DNA from: Fimbriimonadia bacterium
GTDB lineage: Bacteria > Armatimonadota > Fimbriimonadia > Fimbriimonadales > JABRVX01
Reading direction: 5' to 3'
DNA: 64,000 nucleotides
NCBI GenBank assembly: GCA_039961735.1
Contig: JABRVX010000031.1
Coordinates: forward strand, 16,287-80,286
Shown here: piece by piece, positions 53,495 through 61,524 of the stretch
How the letters are laid out: every line of letters begins with the position of its first letter
How positions within the stretch are numbered: the first letter of the stretch is position 1
Notes under the pieces: model-generated
Database searches by the model: none
Told to the model about the DNA's origin: nothing
The model's input: the letters and a program-made list of their open reading frames with translations, nothing else
Position numbers and translations under genes: made by a program

Positions 53495-53853
53495 TGGGAG
53501 GTGTCGGACTTATCCGACTCGTCCGACTCTTCGGAAGAGTCGGACGCCTTCTTTGCAGCCGCTATTTTCTCGTCGAAGCCAGCCGTGTACTTGATGGGGT
53601 CGCGGTCGAACTCCGCCTTGCACGACGGGCATTGAAAGTAGTAGCGCTTCCCCTCGTATACGGAGTTCGGGGCAGCCTTCACGTCTTCGATACGGTGCCC
53701 CGTCACCGGGCAGATGGGTGGCATATCCTGGACGGCTGCCGCAGTCCTGACCGATGTTCTATCCACCGTCGTAGGTTGCTCGGATGTTCCGCTGCAACCA
53801 CTCAACATGACTCCTATGCATACGCCTACCACAGCCAACCAACTTGCTCTCAT
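53491..53853 (-). CDS. YHS-domain lipoprotein
   Basis: 120 residues. Lipobox LSGC (Cys20) gives a lipid-anchored protein. The YHS domain (about 45-92) has CPVTGHRI and YYFQCPSCKAEFDRDPIKY, a metal-associated fold found in copper and mercury chaperones. The C-terminus is a 25-residue Ser/Asp/Glu-rich acidic tail. The stop codons of this gene and of the convergent corrinoid activator overlap. GGGAGGGAAGA precedes the ATG. Confidence 0.8.
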   Translation of the reverse strand: MRASWLAVVGVCIGVMLSGCSGTSEQPTTVDRTSVRTAAAVQDMPPICPVTGHRIEDVKAAPNSVYEGKRYYFQCPSCKAEFDRDPIKYTAGFDEKIAAAKKASDSSEESDESDKSDTSH

Positions 53854-53893
53854 TCTTCCCTCCCACTATTCGGATCTAGCCTCAAACTAACTA

Positions 53894-55963
53894 TCATCGC
53901 CTTCGTGCTCCGAGGGCCTCGAGCCCTGCGAACACTCGCTCGCGGACGTCGTTCGCCTCTTCGTCGGTCATGGTGCCGTCTGTCTTGCGCAGCGTGAGCG
54001 CCAAAGCGAGGCTATGCGAGCCTTCGGCGATGCCCTTTCCTTCGTATACGTCGAAAAGTCGGACTTCTTCCAACACCTCTCCCGCACACTCTCGCACCGC
54101 CAGCTCGACCGAGGCATACGACACGCTCTTCGGCACCTCGAAGGCGATATCGCGTCGGACAGCCGGGAACCTAGGCGGCGGCGAGAACCTGCTCACTCCG
54201 GCCGCGGCCGCCATCAGCGCGTCTACATCGAACTCGGCGATCTGGCTACCGGATGGAAGGTCCATCCGCTCCGCGAGCCGAGGGTGGATTTCGCCGACGT
54301 AACCCAAGTTCTGTTCACCCACCAAAATGTCCGCCGCACGGCCAGGGTGCAGTCTGTTGTCACAGCGAGGCGCGAACGCAGGCCTTATCCCCAGAGTCTC
54401 CAGTAACGCAGTCACCAGACCCTTAGCGTCGAAAAAGCCGAAATGTGGGCCCTTCTCTCCGATACGCCAACTCACCGGTTCCTTCCGCCCGCACAGAAAC
54501 AGCGCGAGATGCTTGTTTTCCTCGTATCCTTCGTTCAGTCGTCGGAATACGCGGCCAATTTCGAACAGAGAAATGTCCAAGATTCCGCGATTCAGATTGT
54601 ACAAAGCAGCTGCCGCGACCCCCGCAATCAAGGTGGGCCGGAGCACGCTGAGATCGGGGCCAGCCGGTGTGCGCGGTGCCACATAGTCACCGGGCTCCGC
54701 ATCATCCAGCGGCGAGGGAGCGCGGAGCGAGTGGCAGATCACTTCGTTCAGCCCGAGTGCGACCAGGCGGTCTCGAAGCTTCTCCTCGAAAGCCGTAGTG
54801 GGCGACTCTCTCCCTAGCAATGTTCTGCCCACCGGCAGTTCGTCCGGGATGTGCTCGTACCCGTGGACACGTCCGATCTCCTCGATGATGTCGTCCTCGC
54901 GCTGGAGGTCTGGGCGGCGTTCCGGGACGGTGACCGTCAACTTGCCACCACCTGCAGGTTGGACCTTCAGACCCAGTCGCGTGAGATAGCCCATCGCGTC
55001 GCCGAGGGGCACCTTCATGCCAAGCAGGAGGTCGGCTCGTGCCATGTCCAACTCGATGAGCCGTGGCTTCGGTCCCTCTGGGTACACATCGATTACTCCT
55101 CGCACCGGTGCAACGCCGGTCTCACGCTCGATGAGGCGGCAAGCGCGGTTGAGCGCCGTGACCACGCCGCCAGGGTCCACGCTGCGCTCGAAGCGATAGC
55201 TCGACTCGCTCTTCACTCCCACCGTCTTGCTCGTCCGACGGATGCATACGGGATCGAAGTGGGCCGACTCTAGTAGCAAGTTATGCGTTGCTTCGGTCAC
55301 CTCGGACTCGGCGCCACCCATGACACCTGCCAAAGCCACTGGGTGGTCCTCGTCGCAGATCACTAACATCTCCGATGTCAGGCTCACTTCGGTACCGTCA
55401 ATGGTAGTAATAGTCTCCCCGTCCCGTGCTCGTCGCACTACCACACAGCCACCATGTAGCAGGTCGTGGTCGAATGCGTGTAGTGGCTGTCCCAGTTCGA
55501 GCAGCACATAGTTGGTGACGTCCACAATGTTGGAGATAGGTCTCATCCCACAGGCGGCTAGCCGCTTCTGCATGAGCTCTGATGACGGACCGATGCTGAA
55601 GCCGCGCACGAGGCGTGCGCCGTACCTAGGGCAGAGTTCGGGAGCTTCGATGGTGACCGAAGCGTGAGAAGCACAGTCATGTGGCCCGTCCTCGTCACCG
55701 TAAGCCCATCCGTGCCGGTAATCGTCCCAAGCCGAGGTGGGTGTGCAGCGATCGGCGAGCTTTGCGATGATCTCACGCACGAGGCCCACCACGCTCAAGC
55801 AATCGCCCCTGTTCGGTGTCACCTTCACGTCCAGCACCGGTCCCAGGTCGCTGTCCCCGATGCCCTCGACCTCGAGCCCGGCGAGCGTCAGCAGTGTGGC
55901 CGTCTCGTTGGCATTCAGGTCGAACTCCACATACTCCTTCAGCCATTCCAGTGTGACAAGCAT
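53894..55963 (-). CDS. pheT: Phenylalanyl-tRNA synthetase beta subunit, short form
   Basis: 689 residues, about 100 fewer than the usual bacterial PheT. Start GGAGGG-supported ATG 55963. Residues 1-38 (MLVTLEWLKEYVEF... LAGLEVEG) run directly into DLGPVLDVKVTPNRGDCLSV, so the EMAP-type tRNA-binding OB domain (B2) normally inserted here is absent, with no frameshift. The B3-B5, catalytic-like B6-B7 and C-terminal anticodon-binding domain (RFPAVRRDIAFEVP onwards) are present. Coupled with pheS 6 bases upstream. Confidence 0.93.
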   Translation of the reverse strand: MLVTLEWLKEYVEFDLNANETATLLTLAGLEVEGIGDSDLGPVLDVKVTPNRGDCLSVVGLVREIIAKLADRCTPTSAWDDYRHGWAYGDEDGPHDCASHASVTIEAPELCPRYGARLVRGFSIGPSSELMQKRLAACGMRPISNIVDVTNYVLLELGQPLHAFDHDLLHGGCVVVRRARDGETITTIDGTEVSLTSEMLVICDEDHPVALAGVMGGAESEVTEATHNLLLESAHFDPVCIRRTSKTVGVKSESSYRFERSVDPGGVVTALNRACRLIERETGVAPVRGVIDVYPEGPKPRLIELDMARADLLLGMKVPLGDAMGYLTRLGLKVQPAGGGKLTVTVPERRPDLQREDDIIEEIGRVHGYEHIPDELPVGRTLLGRESPTTAFEEKLRDRLVALGLNEVICHSLRAPSPLDDAEPGDYVAPRTPAGPDLSVLRPTLIAGVAAAALYNLNRGILDISLFEIGRVFRRLNEGYEENKHLALFLCGRKEPVSWRIGEKGPHFGFFDAKGLVTALLETLGIRPAFAPRCDNRLHPGRAADILVGEQNLGYVGEIHPRLAERMDLPSGSQIAEFDVDALMAAAAGVSRFSPPPRFPAVRRDIAFEVPKSVSYASVELAVRECAGEVLEEVRLFDVYEGKGIAEGSHSLALALTLRKTDGTMTDEEANDVRERVFAGLEALGARRR

Positions 55964-55969
55964 CTCGCC

Positions 55970-56992
55970 TTACCCTCCGAACTGGCGCAGGAAGCGCAGG
56001 TCGTTGTCCGTGAAGTAACGCAGGTCATCCACTCCGAACTGCAGCATTGGGATCCTCTCCACTCCCAGCCCGAATGCAAAGCCCGAGTAGCGCGAGGTAT
56101 CGATCCTGTAGTTCTCCAGGATGTCCGGGTGCACCAAGCCTGCCCCGCCCAGTTCTATCCAGCCGGACTTCTTGCAGATGCCGCACCCTGTCCCGGCGCA
56201 AAAGATGCAGGTGATCGCATAGTCCACTCCCGGTTCGACGAAGGGGAAGAAGTCGGGTCGGAAGCGCACGTTCACTCCCTCGCCGAACATCAGGCGAGCG
56301 AACTGTGCCAACGTACCCTTTAGGTGCGCCATGCTCACGCCTTCGTCCACCATGAACGCGTCCACTTGATGGAATGTGTGTGAGTGGGTTCTGTCCACCG
56401 CCTCGTTCCGAAAACAGCGGCCGATGGTGAAGATGCGGAACGGCGGCTTGCGCACCTCGAAGATGCGGCCCTGGAACGAGGTTGTCTGCGTGCGCAGCAG
56501 GTACACGTCGTCAATCCAGAAAGTATCCTGCTCGTCCATCGCAGGGTGCTCTTCGGGATAATTGAGTGCCTCGAAGTTGTAGCGATACTGCTCCAACTCG
56601 GGGCCCTCATATCTCTCGAACCCGAGACCGATGAGGGCTTGTGCGATGCGCCTTGCAGTCTGGCTCAGGATGTGCGCACGTCCCACCCTCGGCGGGTGGC
56701 CCGGCATCGTCACATCCACGCGCTCGGCCTCCAGCCGCGAGGCGCCCTCGGTCTCTTCGATGGCTGCACGCTTTGCCTCGACGGCGGCCGCGAGTGACTG
56801 CTTCAAGGCATTGCAGCGCTGACCGGCGGTCGGGCGCTCTTCGGGAGGCAGCTTGCCGATGCCTTTGAGGAACTCGCTCAGTGCACCCTTGCGCCCGAGG
56901 TACTCGGTCTCGACGGCCTCGAGCTCGGCCAGGCTCTTGCACGCTGCCAGGCGTTCGTTGGCTTCTGCCTCGATTCGATCTATCTCTGTCAT
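55970..56992 (-). CDS. pheS: Phenylalanyl-tRNA synthetase alpha subunit
   Basis: 340 residues. The N-terminal coiled-coil (residues 1-80) is followed by the class II catalytic core: motif 2 FRIFTIGRCFRNEAVDRTHSHTFHQ, the phenylalanine-specific HQVDAF, and motif 3 GFAFGLGVERIPML. ATG 56992 is the start; the longer frame to 57085 runs through the rplT terminator. Forms an alpha2-beta2 enzyme with PheT. Confidence 0.96.
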   Translation of the reverse strand: MTEIDRIEAEANERLAACKSLAELEAVETEYLGRKGALSEFLKGIGKLPPEERPTAGQRCNALKQSLAAAVEAKRAAIEETEGASRLEAERVDVTMPGHPPRVGRAHILSQTARRIAQALIGLGFERYEGPELEQYRYNFEALNYPEEHPAMDEQDTFWIDDVYLLRTQTTSFQGRIFEVRKPPFRIFTIGRCFRNEAVDRTHSHTFHQVDAFMVDEGVSMAHLKGTLAQFARLMFGEGVNVRFRPDFFPFVEPGVDYAITCIFCAGTGCGICKKSGWIELGGAGLVHPDILENYRIDTSRYSGFAFGLGVERIPMLQFGVDDLRYFTDNDLRFLRQFGG

Positions 56993-57046
56993 CCTATCAC
57001 CGTCCTGCCATTGTGGGCGATGCCGAGGAGACGGGGGGTGCGGGTC

Positions 57047-57081
57047 ACGAAAAAGCGCCCGCCGACCCCTCGGCGGGCGCT
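57047..57081 (-). terminator. Rho-independent terminator after rplT
   Basis: Perfect 12-bp stem (57054-57065 with 57070-57081), 4-base loop, followed on the minus strand by TTTT. It sits between rplT and pheS, so pheST may have its own promoter or depend on read-through. Confidence 0.75.
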
Positions 57082-57099
57082 CCAAACCTCGCGATGGGT

Positions 57100-57450
57100 C
57101 TATACCTGCCGAACGGAGTCGACCAGGGCCCTAAACGCGTCGGCGTCGTTCACGGCCATGTGCGCCAGCGTCTTGCGGTCGAGCTGAATACCCTTCTCCA
57201 CCATCCCGTGGATCAGTTCGCCGTACTTGAAATCCAACTCTTTGCAGGCTGCGGTGAGCCGTACGATCCATTGTCGGCGGAAGTCCCGCTTCTTGTTGCG
57301 CCGGTCGCGATAGGCGTACAGGCCGGACTTCATCACCTGCTCGTTGGCTCGCTTGAAGACGTTTTTCTTCCGCCCCCAATAGCCTTCTGCCCTCTCGATG
57401 ATCTTCTTGTGGCGCTTGTGGGTGGTAACTCCCCTTCGAACTCTAGCCAT
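57100..57450 (-). CDS. rplT: 50S ribosomal protein L20
   Basis: 116 residues, full length. The basic N-terminus ARVRRGVTTHKRHKKII and the GYWGRKKNVFKRANEQVMK segment are diagnostic. It assembles early on 23S rRNA and in many bacteria represses its own operon. Third gene of infC-rpmI-rplT. Confidence 0.97.
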   Translation of the reverse strand: MARVRRGVTTHKRHKKIIERAEGYWGRKKNVFKRANEQVMKSGLYAYRDRRNKKRDFRRQWIVRLTAACKELDFKYGELIHGMVEKGIQLDRKTLAHMAVNDADAFRALVDSVRQV

Positions 57451-57462
57451 CTCTCAGCCGCC

Positions 57463-57657
57463 TCACATTCCCAACATGCGCTTCATGCGTTTCTCGAAGG
57501 CGGGGGTGAGCGTCGCGTCGCTGCCGAGCCGGCGCTTGCGATTGCCCCGCTTGTGGATGAACATGTGGTTGTCATACGCCCTGCGACGGATCAGCTTGCC
57601 CGACCCGCTCACCTTGAAGCGCTTCATTGCAGTCTTGCTAGTCTTCAGCTTCGCCAA
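57463..57657 (-). CDS. rpmI: 50S ribosomal protein L35
   Basis: 64 residues with a TTG start at 57657. GGAGG lies five bases upstream, and the product then begins AKLKTSKTAMKRFKVSGSGK as in other L35 proteins; the ATG at 57693 would add an unrelated acidic 12-residue tail. The HMFIHKRGNRKRRLG core is clear. Confidence 0.95.
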   Translation of the reverse strand: MAKLKTSKTAMKRFKVSGSGKLIRRRAYDNHMFIHKRGNRKRRLGSDATLTPAFEKRMKRMLGM

Positions 57658-57708
57658 TTCATCCTCCGCCGGTGTCTCGGCAACCGGTTCCATCCCGTCT
57701 CGAGTGTG

Positions 57709-58311
57709 CTATTTCGCCGCCTCACCGCTCGTCTCAGGTTCCGGCTCGGCCTTTTCAGCTTCTTGCGCTTTCTTGGCTGCCTGAGCCACGCCCGGCTTTG
57801 GCGCAAGGATCATGATCATGAAGCGCCCGTCCACGCTCGGCTCACGCTCTACAACCGCAATATCCTGGGTAGCCTGGACGAACCGCTCCAGAGCTTGCCG
57901 ACCCATCTCGGGTCTGGTGATCTCCCTACTGCGGAACATCACCGAACACTTCACCTTGTGCCCCTCGTTCAGGAACCGAATCACGTTTCTTAGCTTCACG
58001 TCTAGGTCGTGGTCGTCGGTCCCGGGACGCATGCGAACGGCTTTGAGCTCCGAGACGGTTTTCTTCTTCTTCCCCTCGCGTTCGCGCTTCTCTTGTTCGT
58101 ACTGGTACTTGCCATGGTCCACAATGCGTGCCACGGGAGGTCGCACGTTCTGGTTCACGAGAACCAAATCCAACTCCGCCTCATGCGCTAGGGCTAGCGC
58201 CTTATCGGCATCCATGGTCCCCAGGTTCTCGCCGTGCTCGTTGATTACGACCAGTTCGCGGTAGAAGCGCGGAATGCGCTCGTTCATGAGCGTGCGCTCA
58301 GGTGGGCGCAT
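57709..58311 (-). CDS. infC: Translation initiation factor IF-3
   Basis: Up to 200 residues. It keeps ribosomal subunits apart and proofreads start codons. Both IF-3 domains are clear: N-terminal VINEHGENLGTMDADKALALA and DLVLVNQNVRPPVARIVDHGKY, then the C-terminal KVKCSVMFRSREITRPEMG and DGRFMIMILAPKP. The 30-residue C-terminal tail is Ala/Glu/Pro-rich. ATG 58311 or ATG 58287 may be the start; neither has a strong Shine-Dalgarno. Transcribed from the strong promoter at 58377-58406. Confidence 0.95.
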   Translation of the reverse strand: MRPPERTLMNERIPRFYRELVVINEHGENLGTMDADKALALAHEAELDLVLVNQNVRPPVARIVDHGKYQYEQEKREREGKKKKTVSELKAVRMRPGTDDHDLDVKLRNVIRFLNEGHKVKCSVMFRSREITRPEMGRQALERFVQATQDIAVVEREPSVDGRFMIMILAPKPGVAQAAKKAQEAEKAEPEPETSGEAAK

Positions 58312-58376
58312 GTCCCGCCTAAAATGCCGGATTTCTTATCACCTTGGCCCTCTGGCCTCCTTGAGAATGCACCCGA

Positions 58377-58406
58377 AGTATAACCGACGCTCGAATCGGG
58401 AGTCAA
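58377..58406 (-). promoter_or_regulatory. Strong sigma-70 promoter of infC-rpmI-rplT
   Basis: On the minus strand TTGACT (58401-58406), 18-base spacer, TATACT (58377-58382). Start predicted near 58370, leaving a ~60-base leader with an internal GGCC-AGAG-GGCC stem, a possible L20 autoregulatory region. Confidence 0.7.
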
Positions 58407-58496
58407 GCAAGCCTGGCGTATTGCCAGGATCAGTCTCGGTCGGCTGTGACTCGGGGCTCAGGGCCCGGGCTCGGTCGGCGAACGGCCAAGCAAAGG

Positions 58497-58502
58497 TAGA
58501 CT
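58497..58502 (+). promoter_or_regulatory. -10 box of a probably leaderless mrp transcript
   Basis: TAGACT followed by six bases then the ATG at 58509; predicted +1 is the A of the start codon. The -35 region is weak. Confidence 0.4.
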
Positions 58503-58508
58503 GCCGCC

Positions 58509-59591
58509 ATGCCTGTAACCGAAGAGATGGTCCTAGATGCGCTCCGTCCCGTTCGCGATCCCGACCTCAATAGAAGCATCGTCGACCTCGGCTTTGTGAA
58601 GGACATCAAGATCTGCGGGGGCAACGTGGCCTTCACGCTAGAGCTGACAACCCCGGCGTGCCCGGTCAGGGATATCCTGCAGCAGGAGGCTCACGATGCC
58701 GTGATGGCCTTGCCAGAAGTCGAGAGTGTCAACGTCGGGCTGAGCGCGAAGGTCATCGATGGGCGCACGGCCGACCACGAGTTGGTGCCGGACGTGAAGC
58801 ACGTCATCGCTGTGGCCAGCGGAAAGGGTGGTGTCGGCAAGAGCACCGTGAGCTGCAACCTCGCCATCTCGCTGGCCGAAACTGGGGCCTCGGTGGGCCT
58901 GGTGGACCTCGACGTATACGGCCCGAGCATTCCGCGCATGATGGGCTGCCACGAGGAACAGCCTCGTGTGTTCGAGCACAAGCTGGTGCCCATCGTGGCT
59001 CATGGCGTGCGGCTGATGTCGATCGGCTTTATGATGCGGGACGAGCAGGCAGGTATCTGGCGGGGACCGATCGTTGCGGGCACGGTTCGACAGCTCTTCG
59101 GCGAGGTGGAGTGGGGAGAACTGGACTACCTCATCGCGGACTTGCCACCCGGTACGGGGGATGCGCCGATGTCCGCTGCGCAACTGGTGCCACTCTCGGG
59201 GGTGGTAATCGTGATGACGCCTCAAGAGGTGGCGGCACGCATCGCGAGCAAGTCCATCACGATGTTTCGCAAGATGAACTCGCCCATCATCGGGGTCATC
59301 GAGAACATGGCAGGGTTCGTGTGCCCCAACTGCGGTGTGGAGAGTCAGGTGTTTCCCGGCCCCGGCGGACGGGAACTGGCGCGGCAGTTCCAGGCGCCGT
59401 TCCTCGGAAGCATTCCGTTGGACCCGCTGGTCGGGGAGTCGAGCGACAAGGGTCTACCCAGCGTGTTGGCCTATCCGGACCGACCGCAGGCGCACGCATT
59501 CCGCAAGATCGCGGGGCAGCTTGCCGCGCAGGTGACGATATTGCACATGATCGGCGAGCCCGTTCCGGAGAGTTCGGCCGCCTCGGACTAA
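58509..59591 (+). CDS. Mrp/NBP35-family Fe-S cluster carrier ATPase
   Basis: 360 residues. Residues 1-90 form a MIP18/DUF59 domain (MPVTEEMVLDALRPVRDPDLNRSI, with TTPACPVRD). The NTPase follows: deviant Walker A ASGKGGVGKSTVSCNLA near residue 105, DLDVYGPSIPRMMG, DYLIADLPPGTGDAP, and the cluster-bridging FVCPNCGVES near residue 275. It holds and delivers [4Fe-4S] clusters to apoproteins. No Shine-Dalgarno; see the leaderless promoter. Convergent with the GYF-TM2 gene, sharing stop codon bases. Confidence 0.94.
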   Translation: MPVTEEMVLDALRPVRDPDLNRSIVDLGFVKDIKICGGNVAFTLELTTPACPVRDILQQEAHDAVMALPEVESVNVGLSAKVIDGRTADHELVPDVKHVIAVASGKGGVGKSTVSCNLAISLAETGASVGLVDLDVYGPSIPRMMGCHEEQPRVFEHKLVPIVAHGVRLMSIGFMMRDEQAGIWRGPIVAGTVRQLFGEVEWGELDYLIADLPPGTGDAPMSAAQLVPLSGVVIVMTPQEVAARIASKSITMFRKMNSPIIGVIENMAGFVCPNCGVESQVFPGPGGRELARQFQAPFLGSIPLDPLVGESSDKGLPSVLAYPDRPQAHAFRKIAGQLAAQVTILHMIGEPVPESSAASD

Positions 59592-60157
59592 TCGGAGAGC
59601 GGCATGCCGTTGGCGTCGCGCATGGAGCCCGTGAGGCACATAATGCCCTCGATGAGCCCCCAAGGGCCCGTAATGATCCCGCCGTACCCGCAGGTGCAGA
59701 TCGTGAGCAACAGCATCACGGTACCCACGCCGTTGTAGCCCAGGTAGAAGCGATGGATGCCGAACGCTCCGAGTAGGATGCCGAGGACCCCGGCCACCAC
59801 CTTGCTCTTCGCCCCTACGTAGGGCGCGAGGGGAGACGGGCTGTAGGGCTGGCCCACGTTGACCTGGACGTAGGGTGGCTGTTGGGCCAATGGCGGGGGT
59901 TTTGGAGCGCCGCCACGCTCGATCTCGGGGATCGGGGGCAGATCGTCGGGCATGTGCTCGCGGGCGGCGCGGCGCTGTTCTGGCGAGAAGAGCTGGAAGA
60001 ACTCGGTCACCGCCCCGAGCGGCGCCCAGCCGGTCATGCCCTCTGTCCACACCGGCGTCTCAGGGGCGAGCAGCCCGTCCGTGATGGCGCCGTGCACCTC
60101 GCTCTCGGCGAGCGGCCCCATCACCCTTCCGACTTCCGCGTAGTACCAGGCCCCCAT
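59588..60157 (-). CDS. GYF_2 and TM2 domain membrane protein
   Basis: 189 residues. Residues 1-50 form a GYF_2 domain (WYYAEVGRVMGPLAESEV... WTEGMTGWAPL), a proline-rich-peptide-binding type fold. Residues about 60-115 are a Pro-rich linker. Residues about 118-175 are a TM2 domain with two helices and the AGVLGILLGAFGIHRFYLG signature. Function unknown. AGGAGCAAGGT precedes the ATG. Confidence 0.88.
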   Translation of the reverse strand: MGAWYYAEVGRVMGPLAESEVHGAITDGLLAPETPVWTEGMTGWAPLGAVTEFFQLFSPEQRRAAREHMPDDLPPIPEIERGGAPKPPPLAQQPPYVQVNVGQPYSPSPLAPYVGAKSKVVAGVLGILLGAFGIHRFYLGYNGVGTVMLLLTICTCGYGGIITGPWGLIEGIMCLTGSMRDANGMPLSD

Positions 60158-60166
60158 ACCTTGCTC

Positions 60167-61264
60167 CTATCCGGCTCCCTCCGACGCCGTTCCGTATTCG
60201 CGTTCGGGTGCCGCTATCTCCTGCAACGAAGCAGCCCTCAGGCGATCCATCTCGTGCGAGAGGCCGCGACACAGACGTCGGACCACCGTCGGCCCCTCGT
60301 ACACGAGCGCCGTGTACACCTGAACCAAGTTGGCTCCGGCGCGGAGCATCTGTAGCACATCTTCCACACTCGACACGCCGCCGGTGCCGATGACGAGGAT
60401 TCGTTCGCCCGCTAGCCGGCGGATGGCTCTAACCATCTCCGTACTCCTGCTGTGGAGCGGCGCCCCGGACAAACCGCCTTCCTCCTGCGTCTCGGTACGC
60501 AGCCCCTCACGCGAGAGTGTCGTGTTCGTGGCGATAATGCCGGCAATCCGTTTGCGCAGAGCGACATCCACGACGGCCTCCAGGTCCTCCGTACTCAAGT
60601 CCGGCGAAACCTTTACGAACAGAGGCGTGATTCGGTTGTGAGGGGCGAGCCTTCCGTCCGCTTGGCGCACTGCGTCCACGATATCTGAAAGGGCCAGTGG
60701 GTCCTGAAGCTCGCGCAGGCCGGGGGTGTTGGGAGAGCTAACGTTGACCGCAAAGTACGCCGGGCTCCATCCGAGCGACAGCACTGCGGAGGCGTAGTCC
60801 TCGGCTGCGCGCTCCAGCGGGGTGTCGCGGTTCTTGCCCAGGTTCACCCCGACGGGGATTTGTAGGCTCCGCGACCGCAGCCTGTCGCCGAGCGCGGCGG
60901 CTCCGGCGTTGTTGAAGCCCATTCGGTTGATCAACGCACAGTCGGCGGGAAGGCGGAAGAGCCGCGGCTGCGGATTGCCGGACTGCGGCCGGGGGGTAAC
61001 GGTGCCTAGTTCTGCGAACCCGAAGCCCATGGTCGCCCAAGCCTCGACGGCCTCGCCATCTTTGTCGAAACCGGCCGCCAGACCGATGGGATTCGGGAAA
61101 GTGATGCCCGCGAGTTCTTGGGCCAGCCTTGGGTCGCGATGAGGGGGGCCGCACAGCAGGCGCGCGAAGCCGGGAACAGCCAGCCACCGCAGGGCCAGCC
61201 GATGCGCCCGCTCTGGGTCAGACCTGAAGAGCAACGGTCTTGCTATGGCGGAATAGAGTCCCAC
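60167..61264 (-). CDS. pyrD: Dihydroorotate dehydrogenase (quinone), class 2
   Basis: 365 residues. It oxidises dihydroorotate to orotate with electrons to quinone at the inner membrane. N-terminal membrane-associated helices (YSAIARPLLFRSDPERAHRLALRWL) define class 2; FMN and substrate motifs are NPIGLAAGFDKDGEAV, RMGFNNAG, VNVSSPNTPGLRELQ with the class 2 catalytic serine, and GTGGVSSVEDV. GTG 61264 is the preferred start; the frame runs up to 61318. Confidence 0.94.
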   Translation of the reverse strand: MGLYSAIARPLLFRSDPERAHRLALRWLAVPGFARLLCGPPHRDPRLAQELAGITFPNPIGLAAGFDKDGEAVEAWATMGFGFAELGTVTPRPQSGNPQPRLFRLPADCALINRMGFNNAGAAALGDRLRSRSLQIPVGVNLGKNRDTPLERAAEDYASAVLSLGWSPAYFAVNVSSPNTPGLRELQDPLALSDIVDAVRQADGRLAPHNRITPLFVKVSPDLSTEDLEAVVDVALRKRIAGIIATNTTLSREGLRTETQEEGGLSGAPLHSRSTEMVRAIRRLAGERILVIGTGGVSSVEDVLQMLRAGANLVQVYTALVYEGPTVVRRLCRGLSHEMDRLRAASLQEIAAPEREYGTASEGAG

Positions 61265-61384
61265 GGGCTGATTATGACCGCCCGGCAGGATACGGGTAGC
61301 GGCAATGCTCCGGGCCAAGCTGCAGTCCCGAGGGAGCAGCGCGTGAGGAGACAGACACAGACTGGAGCCATGGCTAGTGACTTA

Positions 61385-61477
61385 CTACCGCAGGCCGGAC
61401 ATCATACGGCCTGCGTAGTACTTGCCTATCCCTGACCTCCACGTGCCCGTCAACATGCAGATGTTCAGGTTCTGCAT
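61385..61477 (-). pseudogene. C-terminal scrap duplicated from the 62507 gene
   Basis: On the minus strand a 30-codon frame ends TWRSGIGKYY then a few different residues and MSGLR-stop, closely matching the last ~26 residues of the 62507-63775 protein (TWRSGIGKYYDGLKMSDLR). The DNA identity includes a 30-base stretch around CGTAGTACTTGCCTATCCCT. No upstream part of the parent gene remains, so this is a duplication remnant. The flanking 61265-61384 and 61478-61493 contain nothing visible. Confidence 0.65.
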
Positions 61478-61492
61478 CTCAGGTCTCGGCTT

Positions 61493-61517
61493 CGGGGGCG
61501 CGCGGAGCGCGCCCCCG
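61493..61517 (-). terminator. GC-rich hairpin after the 61525 gene
   Basis: Perfect 11-bp stem CGGGGGCGCGC (61493-61503) with GCGCGCCCCCG (61507-61517) and a 3-base loop, 8 bases past the stop of the 61525-62490 gene; no clear U tract. Confidence 0.55.
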
Positions 61518-61524
61518 CTACCTA

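Noticed and set aside
53491..53853. Secreted copper chaperone call for the YHS lipoprotein
   Set aside because: The YHS fold is clear but no metal or partner is indicated by the neighbours, so only the domain is reported.
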